DNA of 64,000 nucleotides from Candidula unifasciata (Eukaryota > Mollusca > Gastropoda > Stylommatophora > Geomitridae), in contig CAJHNH020004891.1 in the NCBI GenBank assembly GCA_905116865.2, positions 194,501 to 258,500 of the forward strand, read 5' to 3'. The notes under the pieces were generated by a model, which made no database searches, was not told the DNA's origin, and was given only the letters and a program-made list of their open reading frames with translations. Below are positions 10,095 through 22,439 of this stretch, piece by piece (position 1 is the first letter of the stretch; the number at the start of each line of letters is the position of its first letter). The position numbers were made by a program, and so were the translations under genes.

Positions 10095-11479
10095 CTGGAA
10101 TAATTACCAAAAACGGATCTCAATATTAGAACAACTATACGTTTCTCTCCCCCCCCCCCCCCACGATATTGTCTGATATCTCCCATTGATGCATAGACCC
10201 TCAATCAACTTACGTCATTCACCCCCCCCCCCCCCCGCCCCAATCTTTTTTTTTTTTACAGCTCCCATCTTCGTTCTCTTCACATCGGCTGCAAGGCTTG
10301 ATCAATTCACACGTGTAAGCTGTTTAGACAAAATGAAGCGGTAGCAGGTAACGATTATATTGGAGAAGGTATCACGTGATATTTTCTTGGCTGTTATGAG
10401 TATGCGTACGCAGCTAGAATAGAAGTATTAGTAACTGGTAGCTGTCAGATGTTACAGTTTCAGCAAGAGTTGTTTAAGAATGCGGCGAGCATTCTTTTCG
10501 CTATGTTAACACTGTTAAAAAAAAAGCTTAACTTGCTCGGCGACACGTAAACCGAGTGGTGTATTGTAGTAAACAGTAAAAATAAGAACTCCACAAGGGG
10601 AGCGTGTACAACAGGAGTCTACCAATCATTAGTAGAAGATCTCTCGTCGAGAAAAGTTTCGGTCCATTACCTCCTAGACAACTTCAGAAGGTGGGCCGAC
10701 CTGGGTCATGACTCCCAGCCCTCGATCTTCTCCTGCTGCACTTCACCGGATGTCGGTTGTTCTCGGACAGGGACAAGACGAAAATTGTGACCATGCAACG
10801 GGTACTGTGAGATTCAAAGTTAGATAAATGTACTGTTGCTACGGTAGCCCATTAGATCAACCGGCTACCTTGACGACTAAGTGACAAGCTTACGGTTGGT
10901 TCATCGGACACATGTAAGACTTTTGCAATTGGCAGAGGGACACAGGCAGACATTTCGGACACACTGGCTTAATAAACACTAGAACTATGCATTTCCCACT
11001 TTCTCTGTTTGTGCTGGAAGAACCCCAAGCGAAACCCAAGGCCTGAAATTGCCTCGAAAATTACACCCATGCTCATCCAGAGTAGGAATTTTGGCACGAA
11101 AAGTACATTGCTGTTAAATCTGGTGAGAATGCAGCCAGACTCTACTGCATATGAGACTTTTTACAGCAGAGCATCTGGGAGGAAGCGACAGGAAGGCCAA
11201 GAAAGCGATAGATAAATGGTGTATCAGAAACCTTCACAAAGATGAACGAATCCATCAGTCAAGCAACCCGAGAAGCTCAAGACAATACAGAAGACCACGA
11301 CACTGGGCTACAACCTGGTTTCATTGAGACAACAACAGAAGAAGAAAAAGCAGAATAAAACCTTTGTTTGTTTGTCTTCGCTGGCTGTTAACTTATAAAT
11401 AAACAGAGGGGGAACCTTTGAGGCCGCTAAATATTATGAATTAATCAAGTAACAGAAAGTGTACTGATCGGTACTCATA

Positions 11480-11600
11480 GAAAGAAGTATGCAAGTTGGC
11501 ACCAAACCACTACAAAGCGACACCGGCTGCCTTTACCTTCTAGGAAATTTTGCTTTACCCATTTTACGGTGGGTCGACCTGGAAGCCGTAAACGTAAATT
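11480..11600 (-). repeat. SINE-like repeat, family B, fragment
   Basis: Inverted body fragment with ACCGGCTGCCTTTACCTTC and GGGTCGACCTGGAAGCC, just before the satellite array. Confidence 0.6.
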
Positions 11601-11649
11601 ATGAAAACTATCTCGAACACATGGCGTTTGTTCCGACAGAAAAGCGCTA

Positions 11650-14600
11650 AGCAACTGCCCCATCTGTAAGCTACTGCCCCCGTCTGTAAGCTACTGCCCC
11701 CATCTCTAAGCTATTACACCATCTCTAAGCTTCTGTCCCATCTCTAAGCTACTGCCCCCATCTCTAAGCTATTACACCATCTCTAAGCTTCTGTCCCATC
11801 TCTAAGCTACTGCCCCCATCTCTAAGCTACTGCCCCCATCTCTAAGCTATTACACCATCTCTAAGCTTCTGTCCCATCTCTAAGCTACTGCCCCCATCTC
11901 TAAGCTATTACACCATCTCTAAGCTTCTGTCCCATCTCTAAGCTACTGCCCCCATCTCTAAGCTATTACACCATCTCTAAGCTTCTGTCCCATCTCTAAG
12001 CTACTGCCCCATCTCTAAGCTACTGCCCCCATCTCTAAGCTACTGCCCCCATCTCTAAGCTACTGCCCCCTCTCTAAGCTACTGCCCCCATCTCTAAGCT
12101 ATTACACCATCTCTAAGCTACTGCCCCATCTCTAAGCTACTGCCCCCATCTCTAAGCTACTGCCCCCATCTCTAAGCTACTGCCCCCATCTCTAAGCTAC
12201 TGCCCCCATCTCTAAGCTACTGCCCCCATCTCTAAGCTACTGCCCCCATCTCTAAGCTACTGCCCCATCTCTAAGCTACTGCCCCCATCTCTAAGCTACT
12301 GCCCCCATCTCTAAGCTACTGCCCCCATCTCTAAGCTATTACACCATCTCTAAGCTACTGCCCCATCTCTAAGCTACTGCCCCCATCTCTAAGCTATTAC
12401 ACCATCTCTAAGCTACTGCCCCCATCTCTAAGCTACTGCCCCATCTCTAAGCTATTACACCATCTCTAAGCTACTGCCCCCATCTCTAAGCTACTGCCCC
12501 CATCTCTAAGCTACTGCCCCCATCTCTAAGCTACTGCCCCCATCTCTAAGCTACTGCCCCCATCTCTAAGCTACTGCCCCATCTCTAAGCTATTACACCA
12601 TCTCTAAGCTACTGCCCCCATCTCTAAGCTACTGCCCCCATCTCTAAAGCTACTGCCCCCATCTCTAAGCTACTGCCCCCATCTCTAAGCTACTGCCCCA
12701 TCTCTAAGCTATTACACCATCTCTAAGCTACTGCCCCCCATCTCTAAGCTACTGCCCCCATCTCTAAGCTACTGCCCCCATCTCTAAGCTACTGCCCCCA
12801 TCTCTAAGCTATTACACCATCTCTAAGCTACTGCACCCATCTCTAAGCTACTGCCCCCATCTCTAAGCTACTGCCCCCATCTCTAAGCTACTGCCCCATC
12901 TCTAAGCTACTGCCCCCATCTCTAAGCTACTGCCCCCATCTCTAAGCTACTGCCCCCATCTCTAAGCTACTGCCCCATCTCTAAGCTACTGCCCCCATCT
13001 CTAAGCTACTGCCCCCATCTCTAAGCTACTGCCCCCATCTCTAAGCTACTGCCCCCATCTCTAAGCTACTGCCCCCATCTCTAAGCTACTGCCCCCATCT
13101 CTAAGCTACTGCCCCCATCTCTAAGCTACTGCCCCCATCTCTAAGCTACTGCCCCCATCTCTAAGCTACTGCCCCCATCTCTAAGCTACTGCCCCCATCT
13201 CTAAGCTACTGCCCCATCTCTAAGCTACTGCCCCCATCTCTAAGCTACTGCCCCCATCTCTAAGCTACTGCCCCATCTCTAAGCTACTGCCCCCATCTCT
13301 AAGCTACTGCCCCCATCTCTAAGCTACTGCCCCATCTCTAAGCTACTGCCCCCATCTCTAAGCTACTGCCCCCATCTCTAAGCTACTGCCCCATCTCTAA
13401 GCTACTGCCCCTATCTCTAAGCTACTGCCCCCATCTCTAAGCTATTACACCATCTCTAAGCTACTGCCCCCATCTCTAAGCTACTGCCCCCATCTCTAAG
13501 CTACTGCCCCCATCTCTAAGCTATTACACCATCTCTAAGCTTCTGTCCCATCTCTAAGCTACTGCCCCATCTCTAAGCTACTGCCCCCATCTCTAAGCTA
13601 TTACACCATCTCTAAGCTTCTGTCCCATCTCTAAAGCTACTGCCCCCATCTCTAAGCTACTGCCCCCATCTCTAAGCTACTGCCCCCATCTCTAAGCTAC
13701 TGCCCCCATCTCTAAGCTACTGCCCCATCTCTAAGCTACTGCCCCCATCTCTAAGCTACTGCCCCCATCTCTAAGCTACTGCCCCCATCTCTAAGCTACT
13801 GCCCCATCTCTAAGCTACTGCCCCCATCTCTAAGCTACTGCCCCCATCTCTAAGCTACTGCCCCCATCTCTAAGCTACTGCCCCCATCTCTAAGCTACTG
13901 CCCCCATCTCTAAGCTACTGCCCCCATCTCTAAGCTATTACACCATCTCTAAGCTACTGCCCCCATCTCTAAGCTACTGCCCCCATCTGTAAGCTACTGC
14001 CCCCATCTGTAAGCTACTGCCCCCATCTCTAAGCTACTGCCCCCATCTCTAAGCTACTGCCCCCATCTCTAAGCTACTGCCCCCATCTCTAAGCTACTGC
14101 CCCCATCTCTAAGCTACTGCCCCATCTCTAAGCTACTGCCCCCATCTCTAAGCTACTGTCCCCATCTCTAAGCTACTGCCCCCATCTCTAAGCTACTGCC
14201 CCCATCTCTAAGCTATTACACCATCTCTAAGCTACTGCCCCTATCTCTAAGCTACTGCCCCCATCTCTAAGCTACTGTCCCCATCTCTAAGCTACTGCCC
14301 CATCTCTAAGCTACTGTCCCATCTCTAAGCTACTGTCCCATCTCTAAGCTACTGTCCCATCTCTAAGCTACTGTCCCATCTCTAAGCAACTGTCCCATCT
14401 CTAAGCTACTGTCCCATCTCTAAGCTACTGTCCCATCTCTAAGCTACTGTCCCATCTCTAAGCTACTGCCCCCATCTCTAAGCTACTGTCCCATCTCTAA
14501 GCTACTGCCCCATCTCTAAGCTATTACACCATCTCTAAGCTATTACACCATCTCTAAGCTACTGTCCCATCTCTAAGCTACTGTCCCATCTCTAAGCTAT

Positions 14601-17130
14601 TACACCATCTCTAAGCTACTGTCCCATCTCTAAGCTATTACACCATCTCTAAGCTACTGTCCCATCTCTAAGCTATTACACCATCTCTAAGCTACTGTCC
14701 CATCTCTAAGCTACTGTCCCATCTCTAAGCTACTGTCCCATCTCTAAGCTATTACACCATCTCTAAGCTACTGTCCCATCTCTAAGCTATTACACCATCT
14801 CTAAGCTACTGTCTCATCTCTAAGCTATTACACCATCTCTAAGCTACTGTCGCATCTCTAAGCTATTACACCATCTCTAAGCTACTGTCCCATCTCTAAG
14901 CTATTACACCATCTCTAAGCTACTGTCCCATCTCTAAGCTATTACACCATCTCTAAGCTACTGTCCCATCTCTAAGCTACTGTCCCATCTCTAAGCTATT
15001 ACACCATCTCTAAGCTATTACACCATCTCTAAGCTATTACACCATCTCTAAGCTATTGTCCCATCTCTAAGCTATTACACCATCTCTAAGCTATTGTCCC
15101 ATCTCTAAGCTATTACACCATCTCTAAGCTATTACACCATCTCTAAGCTATTACACCATCTCTAAGCTATTGTCCCATCTCTAAGCAACTGCCCTTATCT
15201 CTAAGCTATTACACCATCTCTAAGCTACTGTCCCCATCTCTAAGCTACTGTCCCCATCTGTTAGCTACTGCCCCCATCTCTAAGCTACTGTGTCCCATCT
15301 CTAAGCTACTGTCCCATCTGTAAGCTACTGTCCTATTTCTAAGCTACTGTCCCATCTCTAAGCTACTGTCCCATCTCTAAGCTACTGTCCCATCTCTAAG
15401 CTACTGTCCCATCTCTAAGCTACTGTCCCATCTCTAAGCTACTGTCCCATCTCTAAGCTACTGTCCCATCTCTAAGCTACTGTCCCATCTCTAAGCTACT
15501 GTCCCATCTCTAAGCTACTGTCCCATCTCTAAGCTACTGTCCCATCTCTAAGCTACTGTCCCATCTCTAAGCTACTGTCCCATCTCTAAGCTACTGTCCC
15601 ATCTCTAAGCTACTGTCCCATCTCTAAGCTACTGTCCCATCTCTAAGCTTCTGTCCCATCTCTAAGCTACTGCCCCATCTCTAAGCTACTGCCCCCATCT
15701 CTAAGCTACTGCCCCCATCTCTAAGCTATTACACCATCTCTAAGCTACTTCCCCCATCTCTAAGCTACTTCCCCCATCTCTAAGCTACTGCCCCCATCTC
15801 TAAGCTACTGCCCCCATCTCTAAGCTATTACACCATCTCTAAGCTACTTCCCCCATCTCTAAGCTACTATCCAATCTCTAAGCTACTGCCCCCCATCTCT
15901 AAGCTACTGCCCCCCATCTCTAAGCTACTTCCCCCATCTCTAAGCTACTTTCCCCATCTCTAAGCTACTTCCCCCATCTCTAAGCTACTGCCCCCATTTC
16001 TAAGCTATTACACCATCTCTAAGCTACTGCCCCCATCTCTAAGCTACTGTCCCCATCTCTAAGCTACTGCCCCCATCTCTAAGCTACTGTCCCCATCTCT
16101 AAGCTACTTTCCCCATCTCTAAGCTACTGTCCCCATCTCTAAGCTACTGCCCCCATCTCTAAGCTACTGCCCCCATCTCTAAGCTATTACACCATCTCTA
16201 AGCTACTGCCCCCATCTCTAAGCTACTGTCCCATCTCTAAGCTACTTCCCCCATCTCTAAGCTACTGCCCCCATTTCTAAGCTATTACACCATCTCTAAG
16301 CTACTGCCCCCATCTCTAAGCTACTGCCCCATCTCTAAGCTACTTTCCCCATCTCTAAGCTACTGCCCCCATCTCTAAGCTATTACACCATCTCTAAGCT
16401 ACTGCCCCCATCTCTAAGCTACTGTCCCATCTCTAAGCTACTTCCCCCATCTCTAAGCTACTGCCCCCATCTCTAAGCTACTGTCCCATCTCTAAGCTAC
16501 TGCCCCCATCTCTAAGCTACTGCCCCCATCTCTAAGCTACTGCCCCCATCTCTAAGCTACTGCCCCCATCTCTAAGCTACTGCCCCCATCTCTAAGCTAC
16601 TGCCCCCATCTCTAAGCTACTGCCCCCATCTCTAAGCTACTGCCCCCATCTCTAAGCTACTGCCCCCATCTCTAAGCTACTGCCCCCATCTCTAAGCTAC
16701 TGCCCCCATCTCTAAGCTACTGCCCCCCCATCTCTAAGCTACTGCCCCCATCTCTAAGCTACTGCCCCCATCTCTAAGCTACTGCCCCCCATCTCTAAGC
16801 TACTGCCCCCATCTCTAAGCTACTGCCCCCATCTCTAAGCTACTGCCCCCATCTCTAAGCTACTGCCCCCATCTCTAAGCTACTGCCCCCATCTCTAAGC
16901 TACTGTCCCATCTCTAAGCTACTGCCCCCATCTCTAAGCTACTGCCCCCATCTCTAAGCTACTGCCCCCATCTCTAAGCTACTGTCCCCATCTCTAAGCT
17001 ACTGCCCCCATCTCTAAGCTACTGCCCCCATCTCTAAGCTACTGTCCCATCTCTAAGCTACTGTCCCATCTCTAAGCTACTGCCCCCCATCTTTAAGCTA
17101 CCTCCCCCATCTCTAAGCTACTGCCCCATT
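11650..17130. repeat. Satellite array, 19-20-bp unit, about 280 copies
   Basis: The unit is ATCTCTAAGCTACTGCCCCC with variants in its second half: CTATTACACC, CTACTGTCCC, CTTCTGTCCC and CTACTTCCCC. The array is nearly uninterrupted for about 5.5 kb inside intron 1. Local arrangements differ. About 11700-12000 is dominated by a three-unit cycle (CTACTG, CTATTACACC, CTTCTG). About 14530-15180 tends to alternate CTATTACACC with CTACTGTCCC. About 15340-15650 is almost pure CTACTGTCCC. The first units (11650-11700) read ATCTG instead of ATCTC. Each unit holds an AGCT palindrome. No open frame of note spans it. Confidence 0.97.
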
Positions 17131-17304
17131 TTTTTCAACATCTTGAGGCGTGATGGGCAGACGGTACCAACACGATAAGTTTATAAACCAGTCCGTCAAA
17201 AACTGTCATCACTGCCTAGTACTTAGCACATCTACGATGTAAGTAGTGAAAGGGGAGGGGGTAAAAAAAAAAAGTGGTGGGGTGTTAGCCTCAGTATTTA
17301 GCGA

Positions 17305-17465
17305 AGCACGACTAGTGCAGTCGCCACGGACTGTGCAGGTTGTGATTTTATTTTCTGCCCCAAGAAAAAACCATAACGTTACGGAGGATTCGAGCCTGAA
17401 TCCCTTGTTTGAGAGCCGAGTGTTCTTCGCTGCTCAGGAGGCAGCGGTTCCAACGCTTTATGAAT
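17305..17465 (+). repeat. Interspersed repeat, family D
   Basis: GACTAGTGCAGTCGCCACGG, then GGTTGTGATTTTATTTTCTG and CATAACGTTACGGAGGATTC. A second copy lies at 18505-18620 and an older one at 315-520. Confidence 0.75.
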
Positions 17466-17489
17466 AATTTACTGGCTATCCGGTCGGGT

Positions 17490-17735
17490 CGGCATCTATA
17501 GCTTAGGCGTTGCTAACGCGCTTCGTAATGCCAGGGTGCCGGGTTCGATCCCAGCTGCGGGCCTTGTGCCTTGCGTAGGTTTCGTCAGTGGTATCGAGAA
17601 GCCGACCGTCCAGGAAGTGATGGCAAACTACTGGACGCAAACTTGATTAGAAAAACCACAACAGCCAAAAAATGCCGTGTTTAGTTCTGCGACGTCCTGT
17701 CAAGGATACGCAACTAACTTTTATCAGGTCGGACG
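17490..17735 (+). repeat. tRNA-derived SINE-like repeat, family A
   Basis: A tRNA-like head with a B-box (GGGTTCGATCCCAGC) is followed by a body containing GGCAAACTACTGGACG and ending in GTCCTGTCAAGGATACGCAA. Other copies lie at 51423, 57354, 50238, 35870 and 5478; tail-only copies are at 1005, 43622 and 50535. Confidence 0.85.
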
Positions 17736-17753
17736 TCCTTACATCCTTTAACA

Positions 17754-17908
17754 CAGTGGTTCTCAACCTTCCTGATACCGCGACCCAAACAATTATTTTC
17801 CTTCATAACTTCAGTGAATGTGTGTTTTTTGATGTTCTTATGCAACCCCTGTGAAAGAGTTGTTTGATCCAATAAAAGTGAACGCGACCGGCAGGCTGAG
17901 AACCGCTA
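17754..17908. mobile_element. hAT-type MITE (155 bp)
   Basis: The left end CAGTGGTTCTCAACCTT and the right end GGCTGAGAACCGCTA are imperfect inverted repeats. They are flanked by CTTTAACA (17746-17753) and TTTTAACA (17909-17916), an 8-bp target duplication with one mismatch. The ends are of the CAGTGGTTCTCAA class common to hAT elements of animals. No coding capacity. Confidence 0.85.
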
Positions 17909-18079
17909 TTTTAACACATCCAGGTACCGATTTCACTGGTGATTCAACATTCACCCCCGTGTGCGTTCTGTAGCCTCATTGTGGAGAAGAGGGAAAGGGG
18001 GGAGGAGGGGGGGGTGGACCCACTGTCCCCCAACAAGCAGTTCGTAAAAGTAGACTAATTAGTTTTTTCGAGGTCAAAG

Positions 18080-18262
18080 TTACTCTGCACGAGAGAAAAG
18101 GAACCAACAGTCTTAGTACACCCCCCCCCCCCCCCCCCAAACAAAAAAGCCAAACATGTAAAACGGATGTGCGCGTAAAACTCAAGTCCATGTCCAGAAA
18201 TGGACGAACAAGTAGAACTTTCCGCCGGAGTCAACGGCCGGGGAACATAAAGAGGAAGAAAA
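18080..18262 (+). repeat. Interspersed repeat, family E
   Basis: CTGCACGAGAGAAAAGGAAC, GTAAAACGGATGTGCGCG and GGACGAACAAGTAGAACTTT, ending in AAGAGGAAGAAAAATG. Confidence 0.7.
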
Positions 18263-18504
18263 ATGTAACAAATTAAAAACACCCAGTCAATGAGGATTTG
18301 AATGCATGGTTCATCGAGCAAGTGTTTAATAGCGCGTTTCAAAAGTCGTGTTTTCATACTAAAACACATACCTCAAAAACTCCTCTACGGATCGATGCGA
18401 AATTTTGCAAGCGGCCTTAGATTTCCCATGGCCTTAAGGTTTTATAATTTGCAATTGCGTAGATGCTGCTGTTTTCTTGAAGCGTCGAATTTCTTTTATC
18501 TTTG

Positions 18505-18620
18505 CTTGACTAGTGCAGTCGCCACGGACTGCGCAGATTGTGATTTAATTTTTTGCCCTAAAAAAAACCCCATAACATTACGGAGACAGAGATTTGTCCA
18601 CCCCCCCCCCCTTTTTCCCC
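18505..18620 (+). repeat. Interspersed repeat, family D
   Basis: GACTAGTGCAGTCGCCACGG, GATTGTGATTTAATTTTTTG, CATAACATTACGGAGACAG; truncated at a poly-C run. Confidence 0.75.
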
Positions 18621-18997
18621 CTAATATAATATACAGTAAATGACACGAGTGGGGAGTGTTTGGAAATCAAAGCATCACGCAGCGTTGCGTGTTGATTATT
18701 TCGAAAGCCTATCCCACAAACACGTGTTCATCACGGGAGGTTAATGCTGGAGATGACCACCTGAGACTGAAGCAGCCTGTGAAAGGCGTGCAATTTGATG
18801 TTTTGATACGTTTCTATTACTCAGCAATTGCAACCATGCTAATTATTGGCTGTGACTTAATTTCTATTTTTTTTATATACCGCAAATTAGGCAAAATAAA
18901 AATAGATGTTTGTTTACACTAATATCTGTCTGTCTATCTATCTGTTCACCCATCTATCTATCTATTCATCCATCCATCAAATCTGTCTATCTATCTA

Positions 18998-19171
18998 CAG
19001 TCGTGTTCACTTAAGTCGAACTCGGATAAGTCGAATTTCGGTTAAGTCGACATGACCAGCTTAGTCCCAGCAATTTTCTCTATTGTGTGTGCTATCTGGA
19101 TAAGTAGAAGTCCCGATAAGTGGAAGCATTTTCTTAGGTCCCTGCGACTTCTACTTATCCAGACTCGACTG
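18998..19171. mobile_element. pogo/Tigger-like MITE (174 bp)
   Basis: The left end CAGTCGTGTTCACTTAAGTC and the right end ACTTATCCAGACTCGACTG are imperfect inverted repeats, flanked by TA on both sides. GATAAGT motifs recur inside. TA duplication and CAGTCGAG-type ends fit Tc1/mariner-pogo elements. Confidence 0.8.
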
Positions 19172-19606
19172 TATTTGTTTATGATCGTTAACAGGTATCA
19201 TGCCAAATCTGAACAACATTCACCAAACGGTTACTGAGTTTAAAGAGATTTTTAAAGGTGGCCACGACTTGTGGAATGGACTATAGCCACTATGCAACCA
19301 CAATTGCACCTAAACCCGATGACTGGTGTCTAAAACAGTACTAAGTACGAGTTCTCGGTTAATGTCAGCACAACCTGCAGCTAGGTGATCGAGTTCTTCC
19401 TAACGACTGGCCCGATACATCTCTGAAAAAACATACCAAAGATAACCGACAGTGATTATATATAACGATGACAGGATTAGCATCATCGAGTGCCAGGTTA
19501 GGCGGCACAGATGACATTCTCTCTATAACTACTTCTTCTTAACGTTCACGATGGTCGACGCCTGTACTGGCTTAGTGGTGCGCCAATTGGGTCATTCAGT
19601 CGCCGG

Positions 19607-21937
19607 CAGTGTTGCCACTTTTCTTTGACAAAAAATATCCAAAACGGTGTCAAAAAATATCTAAAAAGATCTAAATCTGCGTGGAAAAGATCTAGACAAA
19701 ACATCCAAATTGAAAAAGTCAAAAATTACATAGCTTTTGTTATGACTTACCCTACATAATTATGTCCTCACCTTCACTGATGTCTGCCTCACAAGATCCA
19801 CAGGATAAACTTAGCTTGGATAATGAAGTTGAAGCTTCAGATCCAAAATGACCCTGGTATGCTTTAGCTGTTCAAATTTCTTTATAGGTGGAACAGTAGG
19901 CTTATTTCTCTAGTCTCATCAGGCCGAATTTTAATGGCACGATAGCATTTCAGAGGTCAAATTTCATCCTGTTTTTCAGGTTATAGTTGATATAATTCCT
20001 AGCACTGAAAACTCTTTCTACGTCAGCATTTGAGTAGGGTAGTATCATGGTAGACATGGCACTTGAAAGAGCTTACAGAATTGACTTGTTGAGACATCTT
20101 TAAATTGTCTCACTTCACTCCAAAACGCTTTAGTTTCTGTTTTGTTTGTCCATTCAGCTAACTTTATTTTGGTTAACTGATATTCTGCTTCCGCGACACT
20201 ATTTTCAGTAGCCCCTACAAATTTCATAACTTTACAATATTTAGGTATGTCCTTTATTGGCTGAAGTATGTTGCTCACAGAAAAAAAGTGAAATATTTTT
20301 CAAAACATATAGATTTTCAGGAAGTCTCTGCTTCAATTGCTTTAATAATGAGATACAAAAAATCTTGACAGTGTTCTCTTAAGTTGTTCTCTTCATTCTC
20401 TGTTTAACAGTCCTTTTGTTTTTAAATCATCAATTTTTGATTCGATTTAATATCCAAGGTGTGGCTTAGGAGCCAAATAGCTCTCTATAGTGCAAGTGAG
20501 CAAATCAGCTTTAGAAGTTGGCAACACCAGTCTTTTACCGAGTGAAATAGCAAGGTGAGATCATCAAGGAATTTAACTATCAACAAGTTTAGATTCGGAC
20601 AGTTTATTAACTTTTTGCACTTCCATTAGAATAGGTTATAAAAAGAGAATGAATGACAAATTTTTTTTTATCACTGTACATTCCATATAGTATTTCAGCT
20701 GTGTAGCACTTTTTACTTTGTCTTGTTATTTCAAAGTGTGTCTTCAACTTCAGCCATTGCTTCATAATTCTTTCAACAGCTGGTTAAATTGATAACCATC
20801 TAGTTTTGCAATCTGACAGAATTTTCGTTGGTGTGGAACCATCATTCAGGGCTGTATATAATGTATTGAATTGCTGTTGTCTGACAAATGATTTGGAAAA
20901 CCAGTAGAGTGTTTCAGCAATAAGGTTTCCAAATTCCTTGGTAAATATTTAGATGAAGCATGTGATAATGCTAGCTGCAATGAATGACGCATACATTTTA
21001 TAAGTATTGATGGGTTAGCTTCCTTCAACTTGGCATAAACGCCATTGTTTATACCAACCATCACTGAGACATTATCAGTACCAATTACAGCCAAATTCTT
21101 CAAGCCTAACTGTTTGCTGATTAAAAGGTCCTTCAGTTCATAAACTATACTTTCTACATCACACTTTTCAAAGTGAACTAGTCCAAGATTTTTTACAAAT
21201 CGATCAAATGGTCACAGTTTGAAATTGCGCAGTGACAAATTAAAAACATTGCGACTGATACTTCAACTTTTGATGATTCATTTATCAGTATAGTTCTGAA
21301 AACAGATGTCAGCGGTGTAATATCTTGAAATTAAACTGCAGTTTTATGCTTTTTTAGTCTCTGCATGCTCTTTGAGTTTTGTATTTTCGCTTTAATTTCA
21401 CACTTACAGAACTTACAACGAGCTTTGGTCATATCCCCGGTTTTTAATTTTGTCATCATGCACCCACTCTTTCCAAATTTTTTGCTCATACTTTACTTTT
21501 GGCATGTTGAAAGGTTTTTCAAAGTGACAGCCACATAAGAAGGTGAGCAATTATTTTTTTTTTAACACATGAAAAAGAAACGCAAAGTCAGCACAGTGAG
21601 GATACGGTTGAAACAAAGTTAGTATGTTTTACGCGCGTTTTTATAAATCAGTACCTGGGCTGCCAGATATTTGTGCGTTGACCCCAGTGAGAGTTCAAAG
21701 TTCAAGTAATGGCAGTTGTCATAATGTACGTGCCAGACCAAAACAAAAATATTGTAGTAAATATTTTACACAGTAATTATTAAATTGACAATGAAAGACA
21801 AAAAAAATCTATAAAATATCTAACTCCATATGAAAAGAATCTAGAAAAATATTTAGGATCTAAACGTCAAAAACAGTATCTAAATGCAATGAAAAAGATC
21901 TAAATTTGGATATAAAAGATCCAAAGTGGCAACACTG
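19607..21937 (-). mobile_element. hAT-superfamily DNA transposon, degraded (2,331 bp)
   Basis: The left end CAGTGTTGCCACTTT and the right end AAAGTGGCAACACTG are perfect 15-bp terminal inverted repeats. They are flanked by a perfect 8-bp duplication GTCGCCGG (19599-19606 and 21938-21945), the hallmark of hAT insertion. The ends also carry many short GATCTA-like subterminal motifs. The interior encodes remnants of a transposase on the minus strand. The insertion split an older interspersed repeat whose halves lie at 19560-19606 and 21938-22080. Confidence 0.95.
19880..21560 (-). pseudogene. hAT transposase remnant
   Basis: Conserved blocks survive between stops and frameshifts. Around 21103-20990, IGTDNVSVMVGINNGVYAKL is followed by CMRHSLQLALSHA and LPRNLE, the middle of the RNase H-like catalytic core of hAT transposases. 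Around 20050-19960, IPYSNADVERVFS and LKNRM form the C-terminal hAT dimerisation motif. Part of the stretch between (about 20280-20045) reads as a region containing AEAEYQLTKIKLAEW and FWSEV. Many stop codons interrupt the frame elsewhere, so it cannot make an active protein. The intact ends would let it be moved only by a related enzyme in trans. Confidence 0.88.
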
Positions 21938-22284
21938 GTCGCCGGTCAGGAAGGTGCTGGCTAGGTTTGATTATGGCACCAACACCGCAAGAGTTCATGT
22001 CTGTGCTGCTTGGTGGCGAGCAGATTTTAGCCATGAATATGGAGCAAATAAACACAGACTACAATACACCTAATAGCCCCTTCACTTCAACGCCCCCCCC
22101 CCTACCCCCTCCCCCATGCTCCCCCATCAAAGCCATAAATGGTTCTATTTCAGCGTTTAACATACGGTGGCCTGCGGACCACTAACTAGATCGGTCAGTA
22201 AAATTATTTATTCAAAAACACAAAAAGCATCAAATTTATAACACCATTTTTTTTTAAAAACCGATACGTTTTTTTTTTTTTTTA

Positions 22285-22430
22285 AAAGTAAAAGGATGCT
22301 TTTCCACGCCTTTAAAGGATGCTTTTCCACGCCTTTAAACGCAGGGACATACAGTGTTAGACCCATATTTTATAGACCAATCTATTGATGATGTTATCGA
22401 CATAACCCCGGCTGCCTTTACTTCTCAAGA
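22285..22430 (-). repeat. SINE-like repeat, family B, tail
   Basis: Inverted tail block with TTTTATAGACCAATC and GGCTGCCTTTACTTCTC, preceded by a doubled GATGCTTTTCCACGCCTTTA motif. It adjoins the GAT tail of the LINE at 22440. Confidence 0.7.
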
Positions 22431-22439
22431 TCATCATCA

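Noticed and set aside
11009..11350. Plus-strand open frame with a basic tail (RKRQEGQESDR).
   Set aside because: The 3' part resembles a repeat tail also seen near 44700-44825; no domain is recognisable.
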